The notes under the pieces are model-generated. The model had not been told where the DNA came from. It was given only the letters and a program-made list of their open reading frames with translations, and did no database searches. 64,000 nt of DNA from Actinomycetota bacterium. Its GTDB lineage: Bacteria; Actinomycetota; Actinomycetes; S36-B12; UBA5976. The stretch covers positions 142,869-206,868 of the forward strand of contig JAPLBY010000022.1 in assembly GCA_026392515.1 (NCBI GenBank). Direction: 5' to 3'. Positions 13,098 to 24,350 of the stretch are shown here, piece after piece. Every line of letters starts with the position of its first letter. The first letter of the stretch is position 1. A program made the translations under genes and the position numbers.

Positions 13098-14956
13098 GAT
13101 TCAATTATCTCGCCTGTGGCGGTGTTGATGGCAACATCACCAGGATTATCTTGATTCAGGAATTGCCAGATTTGTTCAGCTTGAATTGGACCAATGCCTG
13201 AGACTTCGGAAAGTTCAGATACTGAAGCCGCAGCCACCTTCTTAAGCGACCCAAAGTGTGCCAAAACTGCTTTCTTCTTTACTGGCCCAAGACCTGGCAC
13301 ATCATCAAGGACACTATCGACCATTCCTTTAGACCTTCGATTTCGGTGCAGTGTGATGGCAAACCTATGAGCCTCGTCCCGCACTCGTTGCAGCATGAAA
13401 AGCGCTTCACTGCTTCTGGGCAGAATCACTGGGTAAGTGGCTCCTGGTTTCCAGATCTCTTCCATCCGCTTGGCTAGCCCAACCACATGCATATTGCTAA
13501 CTCCCGCTGCTTCTAAAGCTTTAGCTGCAGAGTTCACTTGCGGTAATCCACCGTCTATAACCAAAAGGTTTGGTCGATACGGACGCTTCTCGTCATGGTC
13601 CTTGAATCTACGAGCTACTACTTGAGCAATGGATGCAGTATCGTCGCGCGGATCTTCAATGATGAATTGTCGATAATCCTTCTTCTTAGGAATTCCATCC
13701 TCGAATACAACAAGGGATGCCACAACGTTAGTGCCTGAAATGTGGGAAACGTCGATACATTCAATGCGCAGTGGTGCATCCGGCAGTCCTATTGCTTCCT
13801 GGATTTCAGCTAGCGCTTTACTTCGAGTAACAAGGTCTGTTGAGCGTTTAGTTTTGTGCAGTCCAAGGGCTTGACCCGCATTGATCACCACAGTGTCCAT
13901 CAGCATCTTTTTGTCGCCCCGAGACGGAACTCTGACACTGATTTGCGCCTCTCGAATTGTGCCCAACAATTCAGCCAAACTAGTTGCACTCTCTGGCTCG
14001 TGACTTACCAAAACTTCAGTTGGAATTTCTTCTTTAGTTGCAGCAGCATAGATATGCATCAAAGCATCAGTCATGAGAGATTCACTTGTTGCATCTACTG
14101 AGTTCTCCATGATGAAACCGCGTTGCCCCACAATGCGTCCACTACGAACCGAGAAAACTTGCACTGCAGACTGCAAGTCGTCGTGATGAAGGCCAACTAT
14201 GTCTGCGAATGTGTCATCAGGAAGTACGACAACGCTTTTTTCTAAGACTCGCTCAAGTGCAGCTAATTCGTCTCGGAGCACACTGGCTTGTTCATAATCT
14301 TGAGCTACCGACGCTTCGTTCATTCGACGGGAAATGTCAGCGATTATCTCCTTTGAGTTACCTGACATAAATGACATGAATTGCTTAACCAAGTCACGAT
14401 GTCCAGCCTCATCAATTTTTCCCACACAAGGTGCGCTGCAGCGGTCGATGTGTGCCAACAGACATGGGCGGCCAGCGGCTTTAGCGTTGCGGAAAACACC
14501 TGACGTACAGCTGCGTACTGGAAACACTCTTAGTAGGTGATCTAGCGAGTCCCGGATAGCCCAAGCCTGAACATAGGGACCAAAGTAAGTTACGCCTTTG
14601 CGTTTATCTCCTCGATAGACAAATGCCCTTGGGAATTCCTCTTGAGTGGATAGTGCCAAGTATGGGTAACTCTTGTCATCGCGATATCTAACATTGAAAT
14701 TTGGGTCGAACTCTTTGATCCACGCGTATTCAAGTTGCAGAGCTTCGGTTTCAGTGCGCACTGTAACCCAATCCAAGCTTCGAGCAGTTGAAACCATGGT
14801 TTGAGTTCTTGGATGTAAATCGTTGGTGAAGTAGGAATTGATTCGATTCTTTAAATTCTTCGCCTTGCCAACATAGATCACTCGATCCGAAGCGTCCCGC
14901 CACCGATAAACCCCAGGGCTAGTCGGTATGTCTGTAGGTTTGTCCGTAATCTGCAC
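13094..14956 (-). CDS. uvrC: Excinuclease ABC subunit C
   Basis: GIY-YIG N-terminus (SPGVYRWRDASDRVIYVGKAKNLKNRI), LLVIDGGLPQVN, HhH C-terminus. Confidence 0.96.
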   Translation of the reverse strand: MQITDKPTDIPTSPGVYRWRDASDRVIYVGKAKNLKNRINSYFTNDLHPRTQTMVSTARSLDWVTVRTETEALQLEYAWIKEFDPNFNVRYRDDKSYPYLALSTQEEFPRAFVYRGDKRKGVTYFGPYVQAWAIRDSLDHLLRVFPVRSCTSGVFRNAKAAGRPCLLAHIDRCSAPCVGKIDEAGHRDLVKQFMSFMSGNSKEIIADISRRMNEASVAQDYEQASVLRDELAALERVLEKSVVVLPDDTFADIVGLHHDDLQSAVQVFSVRSGRIVGQRGFIMENSVDATSESLMTDALMHIYAAATKEEIPTEVLVSHEPESATSLAELLGTIREAQISVRVPSRGDKKMLMDTVVINAGQALGLHKTKRSTDLVTRSKALAEIQEAIGLPDAPLRIECIDVSHISGTNVVASLVVFEDGIPKKKDYRQFIIEDPRDDTASIAQVVARRFKDHDEKRPYRPNLLVIDGGLPQVNSAAKALEAAGVSNMHVVGLAKRMEEIWKPGATYPVILPRSSEALFMLQRVRDEAHRFAITLHRNRRSKGMVDSVLDDVPGLGPVKKKAVLAHFGSLKKVAAASVSELSEVSGIGPIQAEQIWQFLNQDNPGDVAINTATGEIIES

Positions 14957-14961
14957 GAGGG

Positions 14962-17901
14962 CTACTTAGTAACGGTTTTTCCAGCTGCAGACTTCTTTGT
15001 TGCAGAATTCTTGGCTGGCGCCTTCTTTGCGACCTGCTTTGGTTGGGCAGACTTAACCGAACTCGTTGCTAGCAGCGGCTTCAAGAATCTAGCGGTGTGG
15101 CTGGTGACATGGCTTGCTACTTGCTCAGGCGTTCCGGTCACTACGACTTTGCCGCCGCCGGAACCGCCTTCTGGACCCATGTCAATGACCCAGTCTGCAG
15201 TCTTGATTACATCCAGGTTGTGTTCGATCACCATTACGGTATTGCCCTTTTCAACCAACGAGTGAAGAACAATTAGCAATTTTCTGACGTCTTCAAAATG
15301 TAAGCCTGTGGTTGGTTCATCCAAAACATAAACAGTTCTGCCAGTTGAGCGTTTCTGTAATTCTGAGGAAAGCTTTACGCGTTGCGCTTCGCCGCCACTC
15401 AAAGTTGTTGCAGGCTGACCGAGACGAACGTAACCGAGTCCAACATCAACCAGAGTTTTCAGATGCCTGGCGATTGCTGGAATGCTTGCGAAGAATTCCA
15501 GCGCTTCTTCAACCGGCATGTTTAGGACATCACTAATCGATTTGTTCTTGTAGTGAACTTCCAGAGTCTCTCGGTTATATCTAGCACCATGACAAACTTC
15601 ACACGGTACATATACGTCTGGCAGGAAGTTCATTTCGATCTTTAGCGTGCCATCACCAGAGCACGACTCACAGCGTCCGCCCTTCACGTTAAATGAGAAG
15701 CGACCTTGTTGATATCCCCGCATTTTGGCTTCTGGAGTTTCTGCGAATAGTTTTCTGACGTGATCAAACACACCGGTGTAAGTTGCTGGGTTCGATCTAG
15801 GAGTTCTACCAATAGGACTCTGGTCAACATGCACAACTTTGTCGAGTTGATCAATGCCATCAATCTTCTTATGACGACCAGGAACAGTGCGAGCGCCATT
15901 TAGATCGCGTGCCAAAACGTTGTACAAGATGTCATTTATCAGGGTTGACTTACCGGATCCAGATACACCGGTGACAGCAGCAAAAACGCCAAGTGGAATG
16001 TCGACTTTAACGTCAGCTAAGTTATGTTCCTTGGCGCCATGAATCGTTAACATTCGAGAAGAATCAACCGGACGTCTTATTGCGGGCACTTCAATTGCAC
16101 GTTTACCTGATAGGTACTGTCCAGTGATTGATTCCTTGGTGTTGATCAATTGCTCATAAGAACCACTAGAAACAACGTGTCCGCCATGTTCACCGGCGCC
16201 AGGACCAATGTCCACAATCCAGTCAGCGGTGCGGATTGTGTCTTCGTCATGCTCAACCACAATGAGGGTATTTCCAAGATCGCGAAGTCGAATTAAGGTC
16301 TCAATAAGTCTGTGGTTGTCGCGCTGATGAAGACCGATGCTTGGTTCATCCAAAACGTAAAGTACTCCGGTTAAGCCGCTGCCGATCTGGGTGGCCAAAC
16401 GAATACGTTGCGCTTCCCCACCAGCCAGCGAACCTGCAGATCTCTCGAGTGATAAGTAATCCAGGCCGACATCAATTAAGAATGCCAATCTCTCATTAAC
16501 TTCCTTTAGAACTCGATCCGCAATTGCTCGCTCTCTCGGGGAAAGTTCGAGCTTCTTTAAGAATTCGGCACAATCACCTATTGGAAGTTGCGCAATCTGG
16601 GCAATGCTCTTGTCGTTAAGTGTTACGGCAAGTGACAGTGGCTTTAATCTGGCACCAACACAAGCAGGACACGGAACTTCTCGCATGTAGCCTTCGAGTT
16701 TTTCGCGACTCGAGTCACTCTCAGATTCTTGATGCTTGCGTTCGATGTATTGAATAACACCTTCAAACCCAGTTGAATAAGTGCGCTGTCTGCCATAGCG
16801 GTTCTTGTACTTAACTTGAACTTCATGATCGTTTCCGTGCAGCAAGGCATTTCGAGCCTTAAGTGGCAACTTCTTCCAAGGCACATTTAGTGCGAAATCC
16901 AACTCATTAGAAAGTGCCTTAGTCAATCGGAAGAAGTAATCAAAGATGTGACCAGAAGCCCATGGATCAATCGCACCTTCTTCCAGTGATAAATCTGGGT
17001 TAGGAATAACTAGGTCAACGTCGACTTCCATCTTGTTTCCAAGGCCAGTGCACTCTGGACAAGCACCGAACGGTGAGTTAAACGAAAACGATCTTGGCTC
17101 TAACTCTTCGAATTGGTTTCCGTCATACAAGCAAACTAAATGTTCACTGAACATCCGTTCACGATCTGGATCATCCTCAGGCAGGTCAACAAATTCAAGC
17201 GTCACTAATCCACTGGATAGCCGTAATGCAGTTTCGACGCTGTCGGTTAGTCGTCGAACGGCATCTGACTTAACTGCCAAGCGATCTACGACAACTTCAA
17301 TGGTGTGTTTTTCTTGCTTCTTCAACTTCGGTGGTTCCTCGAGAGGGTAAACCACGCCATCTATTCGAGCCCGGGCAAATCCCTGGGACTGAAGGCTGCG
17401 AAACAGTTCTGCGTATTCACCTTTGCGCTCCCGAATAACTGGAGCTAGCAGTTGGAATCTAGTGCCTTCTTTAATCTCCAGAATTCTGTCAACGATTTGT
17501 TGTGGCGATTGCCGAGCAATTGGTCTGCCGCAGTCTGGGCAGTGCGGTCGTCCGGCTCGCGCGAAAAGCAATCTTAAGTAGTCGTAAACCTCAGTAATAG
17601 TCCCCACAGTAGAACGCGGATTGCGATTAGTAGATTTTTGATCAATTGAAACAGCAGGTGAGAGTCCTTCAATGAAGTCAACATCTGGTTTATCCATCTG
17701 ACCAAGGAATTGGCGCGCATAGGCAGATAGGGATTCGACATACCGACGTTGACCTTCAGCAAAGATCGTGTCAAAAGCCAGCGAAGACTTCCCAGACCCT
17801 GAAAGGCCGGTGAAAACAATCAGAGAATCACGAGGTAAATCAATGTTTACGTCTTTGAGGTTGTGCTCGCGAGCGCCTCGAACAATTAACTGATCAACCA
17901 C
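14962..17901 (-). CDS. uvrA: Excinuclease ABC subunit A
   Basis: [14 protein letters not shown], two ABC ATPase domains and zinc fingers; Lys/Ala-rich C-terminal tail. Confidence 0.97.
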   Translation of the reverse strand: MVDQLIVRGAREHNLKDVNIDLPRDSLIVFTGLSGSGKSSLAFDTIFAEGQRRYVESLSAYARQFLGQMDKPDVDFIEGLSPAVSIDQKSTNRNPRSTVGTITEVYDYLRLLFARAGRPHCPDCGRPIARQSPQQIVDRILEIKEGTRFQLLAPVIRERKGEYAELFRSLQSQGFARARIDGVVYPLEEPPKLKKQEKHTIEVVVDRLAVKSDAVRRLTDSVETALRLSSGLVTLEFVDLPEDDPDRERMFSEHLVCLYDGNQFEELEPRSFSFNSPFGACPECTGLGNKMEVDVDLVIPNPDLSLEEGAIDPWASGHIFDYFFRLTKALSNELDFALNVPWKKLPLKARNALLHGNDHEVQVKYKNRYGRQRTYSTGFEGVIQYIERKHQESESDSSREKLEGYMREVPCPACVGARLKPLSLAVTLNDKSIAQIAQLPIGDCAEFLKKLELSPRERAIADRVLKEVNERLAFLIDVGLDYLSLERSAGSLAGGEAQRIRLATQIGSGLTGVLYVLDEPSIGLHQRDNHRLIETLIRLRDLGNTLIVVEHDEDTIRTADWIVDIGPGAGEHGGHVVSSGSYEQLINTKESITGQYLSGKRAIEVPAIRRPVDSSRMLTIHGAKEHNLADVKVDIPLGVFAAVTGVSGSGKSTLINDILYNVLARDLNGARTVPGRHKKIDGIDQLDKVVHVDQSPIGRTPRSNPATYTGVFDHVRKLFAETPEAKMRGYQQGRFSFNVKGGRCESCSGDGTLKIEMNFLPDVYVPCEVCHGARYNRETLEVHYKNKSISDVLNMPVEEALEFFASIPAIARHLKTLVDVGLGYVRLGQPATTLSGGEAQRVKLSSELQKRSTGRTVYVLDEPTTGLHFEDVRKLLIVLHSLVEKGNTVMVIEHNLDVIKTADWVIDMGPEGGSGGGKVVVTGTPEQVASHVTSHTARFLKPLLATSSVKSAQPKQVAKKAPAKNSATKKSAAGKTVTK

Positions 17902-17910
17902 ACCCCTATG

Positions 17911-18903
17911 TTAGTTGTCGGTGTCCTTTGGTGCATCAGTGATGCGTCCTGCGTGCGCACGGGCCGTCGGATCCTTACGAACCTTGATGAAGCTGGCCAC
18001 AGCGGCAATGGTCAAGATGCTGGCGATGACGATCAATGAGATCGATGTCGGAATCTTTGGGATCGCTTCATTCTGCTCGTGGCCATAAAGCAGAATCAAC
18101 TTCATGCCGATAAATACCAAGATTGCAGATAGGCCAAGTGATAAGTAGACAAGTTTGTCCAAAAGTCCCTTTAGAAGGAAGTACAGCGCGCGAAGGCCAA
18201 GCAGCGCAAACGCATTAGCTGAGAACACTAAGAACGGTTCTTGCGTCACACCAAAAGTGGCAGGAATTGAATCAAGCGCGAACAGCAAGTCAGTTGCACC
18301 AATAGCGATCATAACTAACAGCATTGGAGTGCCGTATCGCTTCCCAGCCTCTTTAATCGTCAACTTTGTGCCATGGTAATCGTCAGTGAATGGAATGACT
18401 TTACGAATGTTTCGAACCATGACATTTTCACTTGGATCAGGGTCTTCGTCCCAATGTTTAAACAACCCATAACCGGTGTAGATCAAAATTGCACCGAAGA
18501 TTACAAAAGTGAAAGCAAAAGCTTCTAGTGCTGCTGCGCCGAGAGCGATGAAGATTGCTCGGAAAATCAGGGCTAGTAACACACCGAACAACAAGACTCT
18601 TTGATGATAAATACTTGGTACTGCGAACTGCGTGAGAATAATTATGAATACGAACAGGTTGTCTACGGACAGTGATTTTTCAACCAGATATGCCGCGAAG
18701 TATTCCGTTCCGAATGTGGATCCATAACTAGTCCAAACCCAAACACCGAAGGCAATTGCAATACCTATGTAGAAGAGCGACCATAAGGCAGCTTCTTTGA
18801 ACATTACGTCGTGAGGTTTGCGACTTACTGTCACAAAGTCCAGAACAATAAGTCCAAGAATTCCAACAATCAGTGCGGCCCATAACCCTTGACTTACGTC
18901 CAT
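17911..18903 (-). CDS. TerC/Alx-family integral membrane protein (paralog 1)
   Basis: Multi-TM; FGTEYFAAYLVEKSLSVDNLFVFIIILTQFAVP and ATDLLFALDSIPATFGVTQEPFLVFSANAFALLGLRALYFLL. Confidence 0.9.
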   Translation of the reverse strand: MDVSQGLWAALIVGILGLIVLDFVTVSRKPHDVMFKEAALWSLFYIGIAIAFGVWVWTSYGSTFGTEYFAAYLVEKSLSVDNLFVFIIILTQFAVPSIYHQRVLLFGVLLALIFRAIFIALGAAALEAFAFTFVIFGAILIYTGYGLFKHWDEDPDPSENVMVRNIRKVIPFTDDYHGTKLTIKEAGKRYGTPMLLVMIAIGATDLLFALDSIPATFGVTQEPFLVFSANAFALLGLRALYFLLKGLLDKLVYLSLGLSAILVFIGMKLILLYGHEQNEAIPKIPTSISLIVIASILTIAAVASFIKVRKDPTARAHAGRITDAPKDTDN

Positions 18904-18912
18904 TTGATTTCC

Positions 18913-19953
18913 TTAAGCTTTAGGGTCTTCGGATCCTAGATGCTCGATGGCATCTCCCCGGTGTTCCGTTGACTCTTCCAGTGCATGTGAAATCTCAGAC
19001 TGAAGGGCCAATTCTGGGGAACGACGCACTGCAATGAGACTTGTGATTACTGTTACCCCTAAAACGGTTCCAATAAACATCAAAGATTGGGCGATTGTCA
19101 CATGTGGTGGATGCAGGTCTGTAGTCCCGTCGACAGCCTCCAAAAACAGCTTTATGGCGATGAACCCAAGGATTATGGCCAAGCCACGGGCCAAGTAAAT
19201 GATCTTAGATAGTAAGCCGTCCAGCAAGAAGTACAGCTGTCGCAACCCCATCAAGGCGAAAGCATTGGCAGCAAATACTAGATAAGGCTCCTGGGTTAGG
19301 CCGAATACCGCTGGAATCGAATCAAGAGAGAACAATAGATCCGTGGTGCCCACAGCAAGAATCACCACAAATAGCGGAGTAATGAATCGCTTGCCATTAA
19401 TTTTGGTTATGTATTTCGCTCCTACGTATTCCCGTGAAGTGGGCACATACTTCTCGACCAATCGCACGAAGCCGTTACCCTCAGGATCCGGCTCTTCATC
19501 ATGCGATCGCCACACTGAAATTGCCGTGTAGAAAAGGAACGCAGCGAACACGTAGAAAGTCGCTGCAAACTTAGCGATAGCTGCTGCGCCAATCACAATT
19601 AGAATTCCTCGAAGCACGATTGCTATCGCAACACCAATCAATAGCACTCGATGCTTTAGCATTTCTGGAACTGCGAATGATGACATGAGAACTAGAAATA
19701 CAAATAAATTGTCAACGGAAAGACTGTACTCAGTAATCCAGCCTGCCAAAAACTGTTGTCCGTACTCAGCTCCGAAATAGTTCCAAATAAAAACCGCAAA
19801 ACACAGCGCCGCAATTATGTATGCTACTACCCAGCGAGCTGCTTGCTTTGGTCCAAAGACGTGTGGCCTGGCATCAACCACAACAAAGTCCAGGACAAAT
19901 GCGGCAATTAGGATTCCAATTGTGACAATCCAAATTGTGGTTGAAACGTTCAT
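18913..19953 (-). CDS. TerC/Alx-family integral membrane protein (paralog 2)
   Basis: FLAGWITEYSLSVDNLFVFLVLMSSFAVPEMLKHRVLLIGVAIA; start revised to MNVSTTIW at 19953 (longer ORF runs into uvrB). Confidence 0.9.
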   Translation of the reverse strand: MNVSTTIWIVTIGILIAAFVLDFVVVDARPHVFGPKQAARWVVAYIIAALCFAVFIWNYFGAEYGQQFLAGWITEYSLSVDNLFVFLVLMSSFAVPEMLKHRVLLIGVAIAIVLRGILIVIGAAAIAKFAATFYVFAAFLFYTAISVWRSHDEEPDPEGNGFVRLVEKYVPTSREYVGAKYITKINGKRFITPLFVVILAVGTTDLLFSLDSIPAVFGLTQEPYLVFAANAFALMGLRQLYFLLDGLLSKIIYLARGLAIILGFIAIKLFLEAVDGTTDLHPPHVTIAQSLMFIGTVLGVTVITSLIAVRRSPELALQSEISHALEESTEHRGDAIEHLGSEDPKA

Positions 19954-19981
19954 TGACCAACCATAGCGATAATCGACGTAT

Positions 19982-22057
19982 CTAGGCGTGACCCGCCTGC
20001 GCCATTTGGCGCAACTCTTTCTTAAGTTCATGGATCTCGTCACGCAATCTTGCCGCTAACTCAAATTGCAGTTCACTAGCAGCGGTGTGCATTTGTTCGG
20101 AAAGTTGATCAATCAAATCACCCAAGTCTCGAGCCGGAATGCTACGCAGGCTCTCCCTGACTGAAGTTGGAACTCTTACGCCTGACTTTTGATCAGCCAT
20201 AAACAATTCGGTGTCATCATCTTCTCTAGAAATCAAATCCGTGATGTCGGCAATCTTTTTGCGCAGGGGCTGGGGGTCTAGACCATGCTCTAAATTGTAG
20301 GCAACCTGCTTTTCACGACGGCGATTTGTTTCATCGATTGCAACCCGCATCGAATCTGTGATTTTGTCGGCATACATGTGGACTTCACCAGAAACATTTC
20401 GAGCAGCACGGCCAATGGTCTGGATCAGGCTGCGATGACTGCGCAGAAAGCCTTCTTTGTCGGCATCCAGAATTGCAACTAGTGATACCTCGGGTAAATC
20501 CAAGCCTTCACGTAGCAAGTTAATACCAATCAGAACGTCGTACTCTCCTAGCCTTAGCTCGCGAAGCAACTCCACTCGTCGCAAAGTGTCTACCTCTGAG
20601 TGCAAGTAGCGGACTCGAATTCCTTGCTCCAGTAAATAATCCGTTAAGTCTTCAGACATCTTTTTGGTCAGCGTTGTAACAAGTACGCGGGTGCCATTTT
20701 CCGCCCGGAGCCGGATTTCATGAATCAGATCATCGATCTGTCCCTTTGTTGGCTTAACGATAATTTGCGGATCTACCAGACCGGTCGGCCTGATCACTTG
20801 CTCTACGACGTCATTGTTGACTACTCCAAGCTCAAACGGTCCAGGAGTTGCCGATAGATAAACCGTTTGACCAACGCGATCAAGAAACTCAGGCCATTTA
20901 AGCGGTCGATTATCCATGGCACTAGGTAGTCGAAAGCCGTGTTCGACCAGCGTTCGCTTTCGTGAAGCATCTCCCTCATACATCGCACCAATCTGCGGCA
21001 CAGTGACGTGGCTTTCGTCAATAACTAGCAAAAAATCCTCTGGAAAATAGTCCAGCAAACAGTTAGGTGCTGAACCTGCCTCTCGACCGTCGATATGTCT
21101 TGAGTAATTCTCGATACCAGAACAGAACCCTAGATTTTGCATCATCTCAATGTCATACGAAGTTCGCATCTTTATGCGTTGGGCTTCAAGCAACTTCCCT
21201 TGACTCTCAAGCTCAGGAACTCGAATCGCAACTTCTGCTTCGATTGCCGAGATCGCCTTATTCATTCGTTCCGGTCCAGCTGTGTAGTGAGAAGCAGGAA
21301 AAATGTAGATCTCATTATCGTCAGTAAGAATCTCACCAGTAACTGGATGCAATGACATCAACCGATCTATATCATCGCCAAACATCTCGATGCGAACTGG
21401 ATGTTCTTCATAAACCGGATAGACCTCAATGGTGTCGCCACGGACCCTGAAAGTTCCACGGGTGAATGCGATGTCATTGCGGTTGTATTGGATGTCGACT
21501 AATCGGCGCAAAAGCGAATCGCGATCAATACTTTCGCCTACTTTGAGTCGTACCATCCGATCGACGTATTCCTGTGGGGTGCCTAGACCGTAAATACAAG
21601 AGACGCTGGCTACCACGATGACGTCGCGTCGAGTTAACAGACTGTTAGTTGCACTATGCCGAAGTCTTTCAACTTCCTCATTTACTGATGAATCTTTCTC
21701 AATAAAAGTGTCACTCTGGGGTATGTAGGCTTCCGGTTGGTAATAGTCGTAATAGGAAACGAAATACTCAACGGCATTGTTGGGAAGTAGTTCTCGAAAT
21801 TCATTTGCCAATTGGGCGGCTAGCGTTTTATTTGGCGCCAAAACTAAAGTAGGTCGTTGTAACCGCTCAATCAGCCAAGCTGTAGTTGCGCTCTTTCCGG
21901 TGCCAGTTGCACCAAGCAACACCACGTTCTTGTCGCCGTTGCGGATTCGTTTTTCGATTTCAGCAATAGCTGCAGGCTGATCACCTGCCGGGACGAATTC
22001 GCTGATTACTTCAAACGGTGCAACGGTTCGCTGCAAATCGGTAATCGGGCGGGTCAT
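19982..22057 (-). CDS. uvrB: Excinuclease ABC subunit B
   Basis: [33 protein letters not shown]-terminal UVR motif. Confidence 0.97.
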   Translation of the reverse strand: MTRPITDLQRTVAPFEVISEFVPAGDQPAAIAEIEKRIRNGDKNVVLLGATGTGKSATTAWLIERLQRPTLVLAPNKTLAAQLANEFRELLPNNAVEYFVSYYDYYQPEAYIPQSDTFIEKDSSVNEEVERLRHSATNSLLTRRDVIVVASVSCIYGLGTPQEYVDRMVRLKVGESIDRDSLLRRLVDIQYNRNDIAFTRGTFRVRGDTIEVYPVYEEHPVRIEMFGDDIDRLMSLHPVTGEILTDDNEIYIFPASHYTAGPERMNKAISAIEAEVAIRVPELESQGKLLEAQRIKMRTSYDIEMMQNLGFCSGIENYSRHIDGREAGSAPNCLLDYFPEDFLLVIDESHVTVPQIGAMYEGDASRKRTLVEHGFRLPSAMDNRPLKWPEFLDRVGQTVYLSATPGPFELGVVNNDVVEQVIRPTGLVDPQIIVKPTKGQIDDLIHEIRLRAENGTRVLVTTLTKKMSEDLTDYLLEQGIRVRYLHSEVDTLRRVELLRELRLGEYDVLIGINLLREGLDLPEVSLVAILDADKEGFLRSHRSLIQTIGRAARNVSGEVHMYADKITDSMRVAIDETNRRREKQVAYNLEHGLDPQPLRKKIADITDLISREDDDTELFMADQKSGVRVPTSVRESLRSIPARDLGDLIDQLSEQMHTAASELQFELAARLRDEIHELKKELRQMAQAGHA

Positions 22058-22066
22058 GACACCAGA

Positions 22067-22648
22067 CTACGCTGAAATTTGTTGCCACACCTTGGTGACT
22101 TGGTCTTGCAACTGTTCAGGTGAGCCGTTGTTCTCAATCACAAAGTCAGCAACAGTTCGTCGCTGGGCATCGGTTGCCTGATTCGCAATTCTGGCTTCAA
22201 TGTCAGTTATCTCTAAACCGCGTTCAATCAGGCGTGCTTTTCGGTGCCCAGAATCTGTTACGACTATCAAAACCTTGTCGAATTGCCCTTGCAGATTTTT
22301 TTCAAATAACAATGGGGTGTCATAAACGACAACAGTGGATTCTGGGAGCGAGTTACGTATTTGCGCTACCCGAGCAATGACCGCAGGGTGAACAATTGCC
22401 TCGAGCTTCGCTAACTCGTCAGAGTTTTGAAACACTAACTCAGCGAGCATTTTTCGATCAACTCTTAGGTCGCTGTCCAAAATGGATTCGCCAAACACTT
22501 CGATCGCTCTTTGATAGCCAGCCTGGTTCGGCTCCAGCACTTCCCTGGCAATGACGTCTGCGTCAATAACAACTGCACCCAAATTGGAAAGGATTTTGGC
22601 AACCGTTGATTTCCCGCTGCCAATTCCGCCAGAAAGTCCTAGGTACAC
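22067..22648 (-). CDS. coaE: Dephospho-CoA kinase
   Basis: LSGGIGSGKSTVAKIL, VIDADVIAREVLEP. Confidence 0.94.
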   Translation of the reverse strand: MYLGLSGGIGSGKSTVAKILSNLGAVVIDADVIAREVLEPNQAGYQRAIEVFGESILDSDLRVDRKMLAELVFQNSDELAKLEAIVHPAVIARVAQIRNSLPESTVVVYDTPLLFEKNLQGQFDKVLIVVTDSGHRKARLIERGLEITDIEARIANQATDAQRRTVADFVIENNGSPEQLQDQVTKVWQQISA

Positions 22649-22693
22649 GTCACTACCCTATTGGCTCATTTGAACCTGCAAGCTTTGAGAATA

Positions 22694-22731
22694 GAAAAAG
22701 CGGCTACCAAGTCAATGGCAGCCGCTTTTTC
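22694..22731 (-). terminator. Intrinsic terminator after rpsA (symmetrical, could act on both strands)
   Basis: gaaaaagcggct-N14-agccgctttttc, just downstream of the rpsA stop. Confidence 0.88.
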
Positions 22732-22740
22732 TAGTTTGAA

Positions 22741-24192
22741 TTATTCGGCTTTGTCGGCCAATTCTGTTCTTAGTGCCTGTAAGCCAGCATCATCTGAAAG
22801 TGTTCCTTCAGATGTGGTTTCGCCTGAGTAAGAAGTTGGAACTTCGGCATCTGCGTTAGCAGCTGCATCGGCCTTCTTCGACTCACCAACAGCAAGCTTG
22901 TGAGCTTCCCACTTAGCGTGAGCTGCAGCGTACTGAGCTTCCCATTCGGCTTTCTTTTCTTCGTGACCTGGCAACCATTCGTTGGTGTCTGAGTCGAAGC
23001 CTTCTGGATAGATGTAGTTTCCATTTTCGTCATACTGATTCATGCCGTATAGGCCAGCATCAAACGAATCGGTTTCATCGGAATCTACATCTTCGTTTGC
23101 TTGGCGCAATGAAAGTGAGATACGGCGACGTTCTAGATCGATGTCAATAACCTTCACGAAGGTCGAGTCACCAACCTGAACAACCTGTTCTGGAATTTCA
23201 ACGTGGCGACCAGCAAGTTCAGAAATGTGAACTAGGCCTTCAATGCCATCGCTAACGCGAACAAATGCCCCGAATGGAACTAGCTTGGTAACTTCACCTG
23301 GAACTACTTGACCCATTGTGTGGGTACGAGCAAAGTGCTGCCATGGATCTTCCTGAGTTGACTTCAAAGAAAGCGAAACGCGTTCGCGATCGAAATCTAC
23401 TTCTAGAACTTCAACAGTTACTTCCTGGCCTACTTCGACAACCTTTGATGGGTGATCTACGTGCTCCCATGAAAGTTCCGAAACGTGGACTAGACCATCT
23501 ACGCCACCAAGATCAACGAAGGCACCGAAGTTAACAATGCTGGATACAACACCCTTGCGGATCTGTCCCTTTTCAAGTTGATTCAAGAAGCCGTGACGTA
23601 CAGCGCTCTGTGACTGTTCTAGGTAAGCGCGACGAGAAAGCACAACGTTGTTGCGATTCTTGTCTAGCTCAATGATCTTGGCTTCAATTTGCTTGCCAAT
23701 GTATGGCGCAAGGTCGCGAACGCGACGCATTTCAACAAGTGAAGCTGGCAAGAAGCCGCGAAGACCGATGTCCATGATCAAGCCGCCCTTGACGACTTCA
23801 ATGACAGTGCCGGTAACGACGCCGTCTTCTTCCTTGATCTTTTCGATTGATCCCCAAGCGCGTTCGTACTGTGCGCGCTTCTTGGAAAGAATAAGTTGAC
23901 CTTCTTTATCTTCCTTCTGAAGAACTAGTGCTTCGATAACGTCTCCAACAGTTACAACCTCGTTGGGATCAATGTCGTGCTTGATGCTTAGTTCGCGAGA
24001 AGGGATAATTCCTTCGGTCTTGTAGCCGATGTCGACGAGAACTTCGTCTCGACTAACTTTTACTACGATGCCTTCGACGATGTCTCCGTCGTTAAATGGC
24101 TTAATTGTGGCGTCGACTGCGGCCATAAATTCTTCGGCTGATGCGAAATCGTCGACGGTGGAGAAATTGCTCTTGTCAGTAGTGACAGTCAT
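22741..24192 (-). CDS. rpsA: 30S ribosomal protein S1
   Basis: Four S1 repeats (e.g. KGVVSSIVNFGAFVDLGGVDGLVHVSELSW); start revised to MTVTTDKSNF at 24192. Confidence 0.96.
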   Translation of the reverse strand: MTVTTDKSNFSTVDDFASAEEFMAAVDATIKPFNDGDIVEGIVVKVSRDEVLVDIGYKTEGIIPSRELSIKHDIDPNEVVTVGDVIEALVLQKEDKEGQLILSKKRAQYERAWGSIEKIKEEDGVVTGTVIEVVKGGLIMDIGLRGFLPASLVEMRRVRDLAPYIGKQIEAKIIELDKNRNNVVLSRRAYLEQSQSAVRHGFLNQLEKGQIRKGVVSSIVNFGAFVDLGGVDGLVHVSELSWEHVDHPSKVVEVGQEVTVEVLEVDFDRERVSLSLKSTQEDPWQHFARTHTMGQVVPGEVTKLVPFGAFVRVSDGIEGLVHISELAGRHVEIPEQVVQVGDSTFVKVIDIDLERRRISLSLRQANEDVDSDETDSFDAGLYGMNQYDENGNYIYPEGFDSDTNEWLPGHEEKKAEWEAQYAAAHAKWEAHKLAVGESKKADAAANADAEVPTSYSGETTSEGTLSDDAGLQALRTELADKAE

Positions 24193-24350
24193 TAAGTTAT
24201 TGCCTCGATGCGGATAGAAATAGTGCGGATGTTGCATTCTTTCCTTGCGGATCCCGTGGAACTAGGTCTGTCCTTGGGCAAATGGCAACCTTCTAAGGAT
24301 AGGCACCTGCTAATGCTGGGTCAAAACCGATATGCCTTAATTCAATGGGT

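Noticed and set aside
17901-19990. yybP-ykoY Mn riboswitch upstream of the TerC genes
   Set aside because: The upstream spacers are only 9 and 28 bp, too short for this riboswitch.
19954-20043. N-terminal extension of TerC paralog 2 into uvrB
   Set aside because: The extension ([17 protein letters not shown]...) is out-of-frame uvrB sequence; the TM protein starts at MNVSTTIW.
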